Below are positions 16,992-25,771 of a stretch of 64,000 nt of DNA, piece by piece. Source of the stretch: Flavobacterium beibuense F44-8. GTDB lineage: Bacteria > Bacteroidota > Bacteroidia > Flavobacteriales > Flavobacteriaceae. Numbering within the stretch: position 1 is the stretch's first letter; each line of letters opens with the position of its first letter. The stretch covers positions 156,923 through 220,922 of the forward strand of contig NZ_JRLV01000006.1 of NCBI RefSeq assembly GCF_000769915.1, read 5' to 3'. Made by a program: the position numbers and the translations under genes. Below the pieces are notes generated by a model, which made no database searches, had not been told where the DNA came from, and saw only the letters and a program-made list of their open reading frames with translations.

Positions 16992-18064
16992 TAACGCGGA
17001 ATTTCTACAGTGTCAATTATCTGTCTTATTATCTGTTCTCCGGTAAGTCCTTCCATTTCTCTTTCCGGTGCTATTACAACACGGTGTTGCAGTACAGGTA
17101 CGGCAGAATCTTTAATATCATCTGGCGTTACAAAGTCTCTTCCTCTAAGGGCTGCATATCCTTTTGCAGCATTTAATATGGCGATAGAAGCACGTGGAGA
17201 AGCACCAAGGTAAAGAAAAGCATTGTCGCGGGTGTTTGCTACAAGTTTAGCAATGTACTCTAAAAGCTGAGGCTCTATAACAATTTGTTTTACCAGTGCC
17301 TGATATTTAACAATGTTTGCCTGAGAAAGTATGGTTTTTACATCCTGAAGTTTCTCTTTGTTTTGTAATGCATTTTCTCTTTGCAGTATAGCTATCTCTT
17401 CTTCCAGTTTTGGATAATCAATAGTGATTTTGAAAAGGAAACGATCCAGCTGTGCTTCCGGCAGGCGATAAGTACCTTCCTGCTCAATTGGGTTTTGTGT
17501 AGCTATTACAAGAAACGGAGATTCCATTTTGTAACTGTTTCCTTCAATGGTAATTTGCCTTTCTTCCATTACCTCAAAAAGTGCTGCCTGTGTTTTTGCA
17601 GGAGCCCTGTTGATCTCATCAATCAGTATGAAGTTAGAGAATATAGGTCCTTTTTTAAAATCAAAGGATGACTTAGACATGTCAAAAACTGATGTACCCA
17701 GTATATCTGAAGGCATCAAATCGGGCGTAAACTGAATTCTGCTGAAATCAAGCGAAAGGGTTTTTGCCAAAAGTTTTGCCGTAATGGTTTTTGCAACACC
17801 CGGTACACCTTCAAGCAACACGTGTCCGTTAGACAGTATGGCAACAAGCAGCCTGTCTATCATTTTATGCTGACCCACAATAACATTGCCTATTTCCTGC
17901 TTAACATCGTTTATGCTTTGTTGCAGCTCGTTTAAATCAAGCCTCATACCAAAGTTAATGTTGTCGCTTTGCGTTTCAGCGTTATTGTTTTCCGGTGTGT
18001 GGTTTTGTGTATTAGTAAGGTTCTCCGGATTGTTTTCGGTGTTATTATTTTCAAATGATTCCAT
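16991..18064 (-). CDS. MoxR-family AAA+ ATPase
   Basis: This 357-residue ATPase has Walker A GVPGVAKT, Walker B FILIDEINRAPAKTQAALFEVMEE and the sensor-1 region ATQNPIEQEGTYRLPEAQLDRF. An Asn- and Thr-rich N-terminus of about 40 residues precedes the AAA+ core and is not typical of the core family. MoxR proteins act as chaperone-like partners of VWA/DUF58 proteins; the substrate here is unknown. It directly abuts the DUF4350 gene upstream (zero gap) and is coupled to the DUF58 gene. Confidence 0.95.
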   Translation of the reverse strand: MESFENNNTENNPENLTNTQNHTPENNNAETQSDNINFGMRLDLNELQQSINDVKQEIGNVIVGQHKMIDRLLVAILSNGHVLLEGVPGVAKTITAKLLAKTLSLDFSRIQFTPDLMPSDILGTSVFDMSKSSFDFKKGPIFSNFILIDEINRAPAKTQAALFEVMEERQITIEGNSYKMESPFLVIATQNPIEQEGTYRLPEAQLDRFLFKITIDYPKLEEEIAILQRENALQNKEKLQDVKTILSQANIVKYQALVKQIVIEPQLLEYIAKLVANTRDNAFLYLGASPRASIAILNAAKGYAALRGRDFVTPDDIKDSAVPVLQHRVVIAPEREMEGLTGEQIIRQIIDTVEIPR

Positions 18065-19258
18065 TTATAGTATCAGTTTTTCTATTGCTTTATTAATCTG
18101 TATCACATCTGCCTCGCTACTTTCAAAGCTGTTTCGGTGTCGTTTTATCAAACTTACGGCTTTTTCAATATCTTCAAGAGGCTTTCCTGTTTTTTGGTGT
18201 AGTTTTTCTACAAACTCATTATTTAAGATGGAAGTATCTATAAGGTAAACGGTTCTTATATGTTCCAGGAAATAAATAATTTTCTTTTGGATTATGGTAT
18301 GATGATCTTTCTCCTGGTAATAAAGGTTACCTATGGTTTTGGTAAAGTCTATTGTGGTGTTTTTTACCGGAGGTATATCATGTACAATACGTTGTTTTCT
18401 TCGGGCATTAAAGAATATAAATATAAACAGGCATAATAGCCCTAAGCGATAAACCGCCTTAAAGGCAGGTTGTTTTAGGAAATATCTTAAAGCTGAGCCT
18501 TCAAGTTGGTCATCTATTAACGATTTTGAGTACCAGTATATATTACCCTGAGGCAGGTATGACAATACCTGTTCTGCATAGCGGTGATGGTTGCTTTTTA
18601 AAAGGTGGAAATTGGTAAACGCCGCGGGCTGTGTATGTAATATAAAAGCTCCGTTACCATAAGGAACCTTAATGAAATTGACATCTTTTTTCTTGTCAAG
18701 CCTTTGATATCCCAGTATTAAGGTGTTTAAAGTATCCAGCTTTTCAAAATAAGTAAACCCAACTCCTTCACTGTAATATAGCTTGTCGATGTTTTTAGTT
18801 TTATCGGCAAGGGTAAGCTTTAGCGAATCGGTACTGTAATAACGATAAGATGTTTCTATTTTCAGTGAATCAAGAATAGCTTTAGGGAAGTCCTGCATGC
18901 TCAGGAATACCGTACTTCCGTATTCGACAAAATACAGCAGTTCCTGTACCGACTCGTTATCAATCTTATTGGTTTCGTCAATATTTATAAAAGTACCCTT
19001 TTCGGTATAATTGTCAATATCATAGTCGTATAGGGGAGTAATATATTCATAAGGTGTAACACTAAACTTTTTAAGCTTACTGTCCTTAAAAATAGTTTTA
19101 GCTTCTTTATCTAAAACATATAGCCCCAAAGGAATTTTTTCTTCAGTTTTATAGCTTGGTCTCCAGCTTATAGGTTCAGGTCTGTTAGCATCAACAACCA
19201 TTATAAGTACTATAACCAAGGCAAACAGCACCATATATATGATAAGGCTTTTTTTCAT
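18065..19258 (-). CDS. DUF4350 domain-containing membrane protein
   Basis: The 397 residues have an N-terminal membrane segment (LIIYMVLFALVIVLIMVV), a large soluble part with LYFVEYGSTVFLSM-like and GNGAFILHTQP-like strands, then a second membrane segment near residue 275 (LGLLCLFIFIFF) followed by basic NARRKQR and a cytoplasmic tail. This is the DUF4350 layout seen in MoxR operons, where the extracytoplasmic part resembles glutamine-amidotransferase-like folds; that resemblance is from family knowledge. It is separated from the upstream DUF4129 gene by 2 bases. Confidence 0.85.
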   Translation of the reverse strand: MKKSLIIYMVLFALVIVLIMVVDANRPEPISWRPSYKTEEKIPLGLYVLDKEAKTIFKDSKLKKFSVTPYEYITPLYDYDIDNYTEKGTFINIDETNKIDNESVQELLYFVEYGSTVFLSMQDFPKAILDSLKIETSYRYYSTDSLKLTLADKTKNIDKLYYSEGVGFTYFEKLDTLNTLILGYQRLDKKKDVNFIKVPYGNGAFILHTQPAAFTNFHLLKSNHHRYAEQVLSYLPQGNIYWYSKSLIDDQLEGSALRYFLKQPAFKAVYRLGLLCLFIFIFFNARRKQRIVHDIPPVKNTTIDFTKTIGNLYYQEKDHHTIIQKKIIYFLEHIRTVYLIDTSILNNEFVEKLHQKTGKPLEDIEKAVSLIKRHRNSFESSEADVIQINKAIEKLIL

Positions 19259-19260
19259 GG

Positions 19261-20007
19261 TTAAAGAGTATTAATGGTTTTAGTAAATGCTTTTTCTGCT
19301 TTGATAAAAGCGTCATTTTTTATTTCAAATTCGCCATACCATATATAGTCATAAATGTATGATAGGTATTTAAAATTTTCTTTCAGTTCCTGATTTGTTA
19401 TTTCATACAAATAGTCTGAATTAGTTTTATCAGGGTGCCATTCTATTATTTCTCTGTATGTAAGCAGTTTTAGCAACCACAGGTAGTAATACCTTGTAGC
19501 CAGCCTGTAATCGCCTTCCTGTTTTGTTTTTTCAATTAGCTCTTTAAAGTTTGCCTGAGACAGTTTTTCTGTCATTATTTCTTCGGCGGTTATCTTTTTG
19601 CTCGAACGTTTAAAAATCCAGTATTTGTCTTTTCCAAGTAGTGCGGTTACAATAAGGTAAATTACAAACCCAATTAAAGCTATCGCTATTGTCCTTAAAG
19701 TATAAATAAGAAAATAGGAGTTTGAGGCTTTATCGCCTGCCCCTAAAAGGTCTCTTATAAGGCGTCCAACCCATTCCCAAAAACGATCCCATGCAGTTTT
19801 AGCCCTCGGTTTAACCTCATACACAAAATCCTTACCCTCATATTTATCTTTAAAATTAGGGGATAATTGTCTTTGAGTATACTTAACCGTATCTGCAAGC
19901 GGAAAGTGCATTTCGGTTTTCAGGGTGTCTTTTTCAATGGTATGGGCAAAAACAGGCTGGAAAAATGAAATACAAATTATATATAGTATTGCAAGCTTTT
20001 TATTCAC
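19261..20007 (-). CDS. DUF4129 domain-containing membrane protein
   Basis: The protein has a signal peptide or first membrane segment (NKKLAILYIICISFFQPVFA), a second membrane segment near residues 110-130 (LRTIAIALIGFVIYLIVTALLG) and a C-terminal soluble helical domain with DYRLATRYYYLWLLKLL, typical of DUF4129. The open frame has no ATG start: TTG at 20019 and GTG at 20013 and 20007 are the candidates. GTG at 20007 puts the basic residues of the signal peptide at the N-terminus and overlaps the stop of the upstream gene (GTGAATAA), so I prefer it. It belongs to the MoxR operon. Confidence 0.85.
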   Translation of the reverse strand: MNKKLAILYIICISFFQPVFAHTIEKDTLKTEMHFPLADTVKYTQRQLSPNFKDKYEGKDFVYEVKPRAKTAWDRFWEWVGRLIRDLLGAGDKASNSYFLIYTLRTIAIALIGFVIYLIVTALLGKDKYWIFKRSSKKITAEEIMTEKLSQANFKELIEKTKQEGDYRLATRYYYLWLLKLLTYREIIEWHPDKTNSDYLYEITNQELKENFKYLSYIYDYIWYGEFEIKNDAFIKAEKAFTKTINTL

Positions 20008-20917
20008 TTTCACCTCCAATTAAGTCTATTTCTGAATCCAGTGAATTGTTATGTATTGATTCTTCATAGCTGTAATAAATCATTCCCTGGGAGATAACAG
20101 TAAGATTGGTTAATAAATAACTTATAAATACTGATAAAATAGTGCTTATTATAGCAATAATTACAGATACAGAAGAAATGTCGGTAGTTTCACTTAACAG
20201 TGTGAATTCTAATAATAACTCGGGAATCAATGAGAAAAATAAATTAGTACAAAATACTACAATGGCTATTATTATTGTTACACCTACGTTTTGCCAAAAA
20301 CGGTTTGTTAACATGGTTATTCCTTTAGAGAAAGAAGTGAAAAAACCGTTATCGGTAGTAATATTGTCGTAAAAAGAAAGCATCATCCAACTTGCCATTG
20401 CTGCTATTATGATAAAGGCAACCGGAATACCAATTATTGTCATGATAAAGAATGCCGATATAAGAGCAATTATTGTAAATAATGGTATAAAACTTATTAA
20501 TGAAGCAATAGGGAATAATATTATTTTCCCTGCTTTTGATTTTAATAGGGTCAGTATATCTTTAACAGTAGGTTTTTGATTGTTTTGCAGGGTTTTAAGG
20601 TACAGTACAGGGTAGCTGTAGTTTAGTAATGAAAGTATCATTAACAGTAGGAATATAACACCCCCTACACCAATAAAATACCATAGATTGTTATCAAAAT
20701 AATCCAAAAGCATTTCCTGTGCTCCCGGTGAATTAAGGTCACCTATAGATGTGAAAATAACATTAGTGGTAAGGTAAGTAAGCAGTGCTATTACAACAAG
20801 TATTCCTCCGTTTATAATGAAGTAATTTTTAAAATAGTTTTTCCCGTGGAATTTAAAAAAAGAAAAGCTGTCGTTAATAAGAGCGCTAAAATCACGAAGT
20901 CGGTATAGTTTAAACAT
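20000..20917 (-). CDS. multi-pass membrane protein of the MoxR operon
   Basis: The 305 residues contain at least six membrane segments, with strong runs of Ile, Leu and Phe (for example IIGIPVAFIIIAAMASWMM and VGVTIIIAIVVFC) and short soluble tails. It resembles the membrane domain of glycerophosphoryl diester phosphodiesterases, which is only a structural hint. Its start overlaps the SpoIIM-like gene by 8 bases and its end overlaps the DUF4129 gene. It is the second gene of the operon; function unknown. Confidence 0.75.
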   Translation of the reverse strand: MFKLYRLRDFSALINDSFSFFKFHGKNYFKNYFIINGGILVVIALLTYLTTNVIFTSIGDLNSPGAQEMLLDYFDNNLWYFIGVGGVIFLLLMILSLLNYSYPVLYLKTLQNNQKPTVKDILTLLKSKAGKIILFPIASLISFIPLFTIIALISAFFIMTIIGIPVAFIIIAAMASWMMLSFYDNITTDNGFFTSFSKGITMLTNRFWQNVGVTIIIAIVVFCTNLFFSLIPELLLEFTLLSETTDISSVSVIIAIISTILSVFISYLLTNLTVISQGMIYYSYEESIHNNSLDSEIDLIGGESE

Positions 20918-21881
20918 TTTTCAGGTGTGTTTTTTTATGTACAATAAATGGATAAATTAAAAAGTAAAAAGATATAAGTGCTAAAGTAGCAAGTATAATA
21001 AATATATTTAAAAAGCGTGGCATATCCGGCGAGTATCGGGTTACAAAACCTTCCAGTATACCTGCCATTATGGTAAAAGGCATAGTGGCTAATACTATTT
21101 TAAAACTGTTTTTAAAGCCCATTTTAAGTGAAGCTTTGCGTGAGTAGGTTTTAGGGAACAGTAATGATGCTCCTAAAATTAAGCCTGCTGCGGCTTCTAT
21201 TACCATAGCAAATATTTCCATGGCACCATGTATCCATATACCGCGAACGCTTTCCCAAAAAACACCCTGTTCCATGAAAAAGTACTGGAATGATCCAAGC
21301 ATAATGCAATTTCTAAATAATATATAGGCAGTACCCAGCCCTCCAAAAATGCCAAAGAAATAAGATTTTAAACCCACCTCTAAATTATTTTTAGTGATGG
21401 AAAACCACATACCCCAATTACTACCGCTTTTATATACAGCTACAGGGTTTCCGTTTTCTATGTTTTCAAGAGTCATGTTTACATAATAGTCTCCCATTAT
21501 CAGCCTTGCAAAGGTGGTGTCGTTAATGGCAGATATAACGCCAATGGCTGTGAAAACAGTAAAAAGTATAAAGGCGTATAACACATATCGCCTGTACTGA
21601 TATACTATTAGTGGAACTTCTGTCTTAAAAAAGCTTATAAACCTGTTGCTTTCTTCCCTCTTTGTTTTATAAATTTTTTGATAAGTGATAGACGCAAGGT
21701 GGTTTAAATAGGTAACAGCTTTGCTTTTAGGGTAGTAGGTTTGTGCGAATGAGAGATCGTTTACCAAATGAATATACAAACTGGCTAATTCATCAGGATT
21801 TTTTTTAGCTTTACCAAAAATAGCCTGTTCAAATTCAAGCCATTTTTCTTTATTTTGTTTTATAAATGCTACTTCTCTCAT
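20910..21881 (-). CDS. stage II sporulation protein M-like membrane protein (SpoIIM/DUF95)
   Basis: The 323 residues start with a soluble, charged N-terminus (FIKQNKEKWLEFEQAI) and continue with about six membrane segments, including GIWIHGAMEIFAMVIEAAAGLILG, which has the His and Glu of the DUF95/SpoIIM family. In sporulating bacteria SpoIIM acts with SpoIID and SpoIIP in peptidoglycan remodelling; this organism is not expected to sporulate, so the role must differ. It is the first gene of the MoxR operon. The RDD gene starts 22 bases away on the opposite strand, so both promoters must lie in coding or near-coding DNA. Confidence 0.9.
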   Translation of the reverse strand: MREVAFIKQNKEKWLEFEQAIFGKAKKNPDELASLYIHLVNDLSFAQTYYPKSKAVTYLNHLASITYQKIYKTKREESNRFISFFKTEVPLIVYQYRRYVLYAFILFTVFTAIGVISAINDTTFARLIMGDYYVNMTLENIENGNPVAVYKSGSNWGMWFSITKNNLEVGLKSYFFGIFGGLGTAYILFRNCIMLGSFQYFFMEQGVFWESVRGIWIHGAMEIFAMVIEAAAGLILGASLLFPKTYSRKASLKMGFKNSFKIVLATMPFTIMAGILEGFVTRYSPDMPRFLNIFIILATLALISFYFLIYPFIVHKKTHLKNV

Positions 21882-21902
21882 AGGGAAGCTAAAATAAAAA
21901 AT

Positions 21903-22643
21903 ATGTCAGAATTATCTATAACAACTACTCAAAATGTTAATATAAATTTCACTACCGCATCTGTAGGCGAAAGAGTACTGGCATATTTACTGGATATAGT
22001 AATTATTATGTCGTACTATGGGGTGGTTTTATTCCTGATATTCAGCATTTTTGATATGAGCAATTTTACAGAATCTGACGGAGCTTCTGTAATGGCGGTA
22101 TATGGATTAATATCCCTTCCTGTGGTATTCTATGCCTTGTTTTTTGAAAATTTGATGGAAGGACAAACTGTAGGGAAAAAGATTTTAAAAATAAAGGTGA
22201 TAAAAATAGATGGTTATCAGTCCAGCTTTGCTGATTATCTTATAAGATGGCTTTTTAGGATAATTGAAGTGACACCTCCGTTTAGTTTTATAGGGCTTAT
22301 TGTTATGATAATTAACGATAAAACACAACGAATAGGTGATATGGCAGCTGGTACAGCTGTAATTACCCTTAAAAATAAAATCAATATTAATCATACTATA
22401 TTAACAGAGCTTAAAAATGATTATGTACCTACTTATCCGTTAGTGATAAAGCTTACAGATAATGATGTAAGGATTATTAAGGAAACATATGATACAGCTT
22501 TGAAATCTGCCGATTATGAAATTATAGCCAAACTGGTAAGTAAAATTGAATCGGTTACCGGTATAAAATCGGTGTCAAACAGCAATATGGCCTTTGTAAG
22601 CACCATTATAAAAGATTATAACTACTATACCCAAAACATGTAA
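21903..22643 (+). CDS. RDD-family membrane protein
   Basis: The 246 residues have an RDD domain: GERVLAYLLDIVIIMSYYGVV with Arg and Asp in the first helix, a second helix pair, and IGDMAAGTAVI near the end. The last 75 residues form a soluble helical tail. RDD proteins are small integral membrane proteins; some are linked to cation/proton exchange. The longest frame starts at 21855 inside the divergent SpoIIM-like gene; the ATG at 21903 starts MSELSI and is preferred. The stop overlaps the next gene start (TAATG). RDD proteins are often next to MoxR/SpoIIM genes, as here. Confidence 0.9.
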   Translation: MSELSITTTQNVNINFTTASVGERVLAYLLDIVIIMSYYGVVLFLIFSIFDMSNFTESDGASVMAVYGLISLPVVFYALFFENLMEGQTVGKKILKIKVIKIDGYQSSFADYLIRWLFRIIEVTPPFSFIGLIVMIINDKTQRIGDMAAGTAVITLKNKININHTILTELKNDYVPTYPLVIKLTDNDVRIIKETYDTALKSADYEIIAKLVSKIESVTGIKSVSNSNMAFVSTIIKDYNYYTQNM

Positions 22644-23248
22644 TGTTTTTTTACCTGCTTGATATTTTAGGGACTATGGCTTTTGCCATATCGGGTGTGC
22701 TAACAGCGCTAAATAAAAAAATGGATCCGTTTGGGGTATTTGTCATTGCCTTTGTAACAGCTGTTGGAGGGGGTACACTTCGTGATGTACTTATAGGCCG
22801 CACACCGGTAGGGTGGATGGAGGATCTTAACTATGTTTACGTGATTACTGCCGGGTTTATATTAGCTATAATATTCAGGAAAAAACTGGACAAACTACGC
22901 ACATCCCTTTTCTTTTTTGATACTATAGGACTCGGGGTTTTTACCCTTATAGGACTTGAAAAAGGACTGGATGTTAACCTGCATCCTGTAATTTGTATTG
23001 CTCTGGGTACTATGACAGCCTGTTTTGGCGGAGTAACCCGCGATATATTATGTAACCAGATACCTGTTGTTTTTAGAAGGGAAATATATGCCACCATCTG
23101 TATTTTAGGCGGATGTGTTTTCTTTTTACTAAAAGCACTCGATGTGTCTGACGGACTCCTGTATATACTTACATCGGGGGTTATTATTACCGTTAGGCTA
23201 ATGGCTGTGGTGTTTAAATGGTCGCTGCCGTCACTGGGTAAAAATTAG
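22643..23248 (+). CDS. trimeric intracellular cation channel (TRIC)-family protein
   Basis: The 201 residues have about seven membrane helices in two similar halves, the UPF0126/YicG arrangement. Each half has a glycine-rich loop with Arg-Asp: GGGTLRDVLIGRTP near 48-61, and CFGGVTRDILCNQ in the second half. Bacterial TRIC proteins conduct monovalent cations. It is coupled to the RDD gene by TAATG, so the two are probably expressed together. Its end overlaps the convergent paralog gene by 4 bases. Confidence 0.93.
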   Translation: MFFYLLDILGTMAFAISGVLTALNKKMDPFGVFVIAFVTAVGGGTLRDVLIGRTPVGWMEDLNYVYVITAGFILAIIFRKKLDKLRTSLFFFDTIGLGVFTLIGLEKGLDVNLHPVICIALGTMTACFGGVTRDILCNQIPVVFRREIYATICILGGCVFFLLKALDVSDGLLYILTSGVIITVRLMAVVFKWSLPSLGKN

Positions 23249-23826
23249 TTCGCTTCACTTTTTATATAATCCATATTTTCAAGCTTGTCCAATAAAATAG
23301 TTAACAGGTCATAAAAGGCTTTAAGCATTTCAAAATCGGTTATATCATCGTAAGTGTAGAGTGTAAGCTCTGTTTTTCCTTCGGGAAGTTTTTTGCCCCA
23401 AATTCCTTCTTTTTTTGACGTTGTGATATAAACTCCTTTTAGCTGCTCTATGGAATGCCTAATTTCCTGATTGTTTAAAAGCTGCTTTATTTTAAAACCA
23501 TTATTGCTTTTTATAATAAAATCCCTGTCAAATTTAGTATTTCCAATTTCTATTTCCTGCATACCAAAGAGTTTACCTATACTGCTTAGAAGGCTTTTTC
23601 TGTAAACTTCAAAATTGAATTCATAGTTGGTGTTTATGGGAACAGTTACCCTTGTGTAAATTTGTGTCGTTGTAGTATTGTTAACCGTTTGATAGGCTAT
23701 GTGGTTATCAAAAATTACTTTATGGTGTTTATATTTTTTAATCGTTTTTGCCGAGTGCCATGCATTGTTCTTTATATATTCACCATTAATATATTGGGCA
23801 AATTCATTCCATTGTTCAGGCTTCAT
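23245..23826 (-). CDS. hypothetical protein, paralog A of a tandem pair
   Basis: The 193-residue soluble protein has no signal peptide or membrane segment. It is clearly related to the next gene: both start with a W-x-x-FA-x-x-INGEY block, share SSIGK-FGMQ-IE-G, FD--(F/Y)I(I/V)KSN-GFK(I/V)KQLL, and KLPEG, and end in a helical tail with LLD(K)LE. I do not recognise the family. Its position is last in a block led by a T9SS protein and a MutS-like ATPase. It overlaps the convergent TRIC gene by 4 bases at the stops. Confidence 0.6.
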   Translation of the reverse strand: MKPEQWNEFAQYINGEYIKNNAWHSAKTIKKYKHHKVIFDNHIAYQTVNNTTTTQIYTRVTVPINTNYEFNFEVYRKSLLSSIGKLFGMQEIEIGNTKFDRDFIIKSNNGFKIKQLLNNQEIRHSIEQLKGVYITTSKKEGIWGKKLPEGKTELTLYTYDDITDFEMLKAFYDLLTILLDKLENMDYIKSEAN

Positions 23827-23912
23827 AGTAAGGTGTTTTTTTTAGATATCCTAAGGTATTATTGCGTAGTGATTAGTAGTTTATATTGCCTTATTGTTAC
23901 TGTTTTATTTAG

Positions 23913-24479
23913 CTATGATGTAGTTTTCTTATCGAGAACACCTATTTCTTCCAATTTATCTAATATTGTTGTTATAAGACAGTAAATGGTTTCAAGCTCC
24001 CTGTAATCATGAATGTCTCTTTCGGTTATAAATTCAAGCTCATAAGCTCCTTCAGGAAGTTTTTTCCAAAGTTTTCCGGCCTTTTTGAGTTTTAGGTTTA
24101 AGCGCTTAAAGTTTTCAATTTCGTTTTTAACTTTTGTGTTCCTGAGTAACTGTTTTACTTTAAAGCCATCATTGCTTTTTACAATGTAATTTTTGTCAAA
24201 AACAGGATCTCCGGTTTCTATATCCTGCATGCCAAAGTATTTGCCTATTGAGCTGAATATATTGTTGTTGTATATATGAAATTCAAAATATTTTTTGGGG
24301 ATAATATAGGTGTAAACCTTTGTACACGTTACAGGAGTTTCACCACCTGTAGAATAATTCTCAAACACTATAGTATAACCATTATGTACTTTTTTTACCG
24401 CAGGCGGATACCAAAATCCTTTTTTAAAGTATTCTCCATTAATATGTTCTGCAAAATTTTTCCAGCCTTTTGAATTCAT
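23913..24479 (-). CDS. hypothetical protein, paralog B of a tandem pair
   Basis: The 188-residue soluble protein is the sister of the gene just downstream; the conserved blocks are WKNFAEHINGEYF, SSIGKYFGMQDIETGDPVFD, KSNDGFKVKQLL and KKLPEG. Divergence between the two is strongest in the middle (residues about 30-70), where the second has a Cys-Thr-rich strand. Its ATG overlaps the TGA of the MutS-like gene (ATGA), so it is very likely translated with that ATPase. Tandem duplication is the simple explanation of the pair. Function unknown. Confidence 0.6.
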   Translation of the reverse strand: MNSKGWKNFAEHINGEYFKKGFWYPPAVKKVHNGYTIVFENYSTGGETPVTCTKVYTYIIPKKYFEFHIYNNNIFSSIGKYFGMQDIETGDPVFDKNYIVKSNDGFKVKQLLRNTKVKNEIENFKRLNLKLKKAGKLWKKLPEGAYELEFITERDIHDYRELETIYCLITTILDKLEEIGVLDKKTTS

Positions 24480-25762
24480 GATATGGTATGTTTAGGGTTT
24501 AAGATGGTATTTAGTCCTTCTTTTTCAAAGAGTATACGACCTATTTTTACATCGCTCCAGCCTGGTTTTAGGTTGTAGGTAAATGCCGGTGTATTTGCTT
24601 TTAGGTTACAGTCAAGGTAAAAAGTATCTATAATATTATCCTGTATCTCTTTCATTTCGGTAAGCTGATGCAAATGGCTGGAGACTAAAAACAGAGAGTT
24701 CTTAAAGTTTAATAATCCCCGAAGGGTGGTTTGGCTTATTTCCAGTGCGTCTTCGATATTAGTGCCTCTAAAAAGTTCGTCAAAAACAGCATAGTTGCTA
24801 CTATTGTCGGTTGCCTCTAATGCTACATTTTTAAGATTAATCACCTCAGTCATAAAATGACTGTACCCGCTTTGCATGTCATCATTAAGGTTAATGAAAA
24901 CCGATATATTATTGTACCGTGGTAACTGTGCGGCTTTAGCAGGTACGGCAAACCCAATATTGCCGAGATAAATACAAAGACTTATGGCTTTGAGTAGGGT
25001 AGATTTGCCCGACATGTTAGGCCCTGTTATAAGGATAACATTACTGTTTGAGGTAAAGGTATTTTTAACAGGGTCTTTTAGCAGAGGATGGTAAAAATCT
25101 GTCAATGATACCTGCCCTGTACTGATTTCAGGAAAACAGAAATTATGTCTTTTTATTCCTGTAATAACAGAAATATAAGCTTCAAACAGAGTGTATGTAT
25201 CCTGAAAGGGTGTAATCTCCCTTTTCTGCTTTTTTAGCGAAATGTGTTTTATAATCTGTACAATGTGCTTTATGCCAAATTTGTGCTCCCTGATTAGATT
25301 TTCATAATAGTCCAGTTTAAAACTGTTTAAAAAATCATCCAGTAATCTAATGTCGTTTTTATACTGTTCGGGGAATGGTGCTGTAACCAGTCTTTTAATA
25401 TAATGATTATGTAGCCTATGGAAAAGTGTTATTAACTGTACGCATCTGCCCCTGTAGTCATAATGTTTCTTTTTGGAGAACCTGAGCTTTAGTTTTAATC
25501 GTTTAGGGAAGAAGTCATGTTCATCAAAGTTTCTTAAAAAGATATATACCTGCCTAAAATCAATACGGGAGTAGGAGTAGCTCTCAAATAACGAAAAGTT
25601 TTCCATGAAGCCTTTAAGAATGTTTTGACGCTCCAGTATCTCTTCTGTACTAACAAGCGGAAGGGAAAGCAGTTTCTTTACTTCGGCTTTAGCATCACCG
25701 TTTAGTGTATAGTTAAAAAGTTCGAGTATGTCCTCGTTTACGTTAAGGTCTTTTATTCTCAT
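24476..25762 (-). CDS. MutS-family ATPase without mismatch-recognition domains
   Basis: The 428 residues carry a C-terminal MutS ATPase: Walker A ITGPNMSGKSTLLKAI, a helical arm region before it, Walker B YAVFDELFRGTN and the dimer/switch part SSHLHQLTEM. The N-terminal 200 residues look like the MutS core and lever helices, but domain I (the mismatch wedge with its Phe-x-Glu) and the connector domain are missing, and there is no Smr nuclease tail as in MutS2. Such short MutS-like proteins are common in Bacteroidota and their role is not settled. It is 9 bases after the T9SS gene and overlaps paralog B. Confidence 0.9.
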   Translation of the reverse strand: MRIKDLNVNEDILELFNYTLNGDAKAEVKKLLSLPLVSTEEILERQNILKGFMENFSLFESYSYSRIDFRQVYIFLRNFDEHDFFPKRLKLKLRFSKKKHYDYRGRCVQLITLFHRLHNHYIKRLVTAPFPEQYKNDIRLLDDFLNSFKLDYYENLIREHKFGIKHIVQIIKHISLKKQKREITPFQDTYTLFEAYISVITGIKRHNFCFPEISTGQVSLTDFYHPLLKDPVKNTFTSNSNVILITGPNMSGKSTLLKAISLCIYLGNIGFAVPAKAAQLPRYNNISVFINLNDDMQSGYSHFMTEVINLKNVALEATDNSSNYAVFDELFRGTNIEDALEISQTTLRGLLNFKNSLFLVSSHLHQLTEMKEIQDNIIDTFYLDCNLKANTPAFTYNLKPGWSDVKIGRILFEKEGLNTILNPKHTIS

Positions 25763-25771
25763 TAAGGTGTG

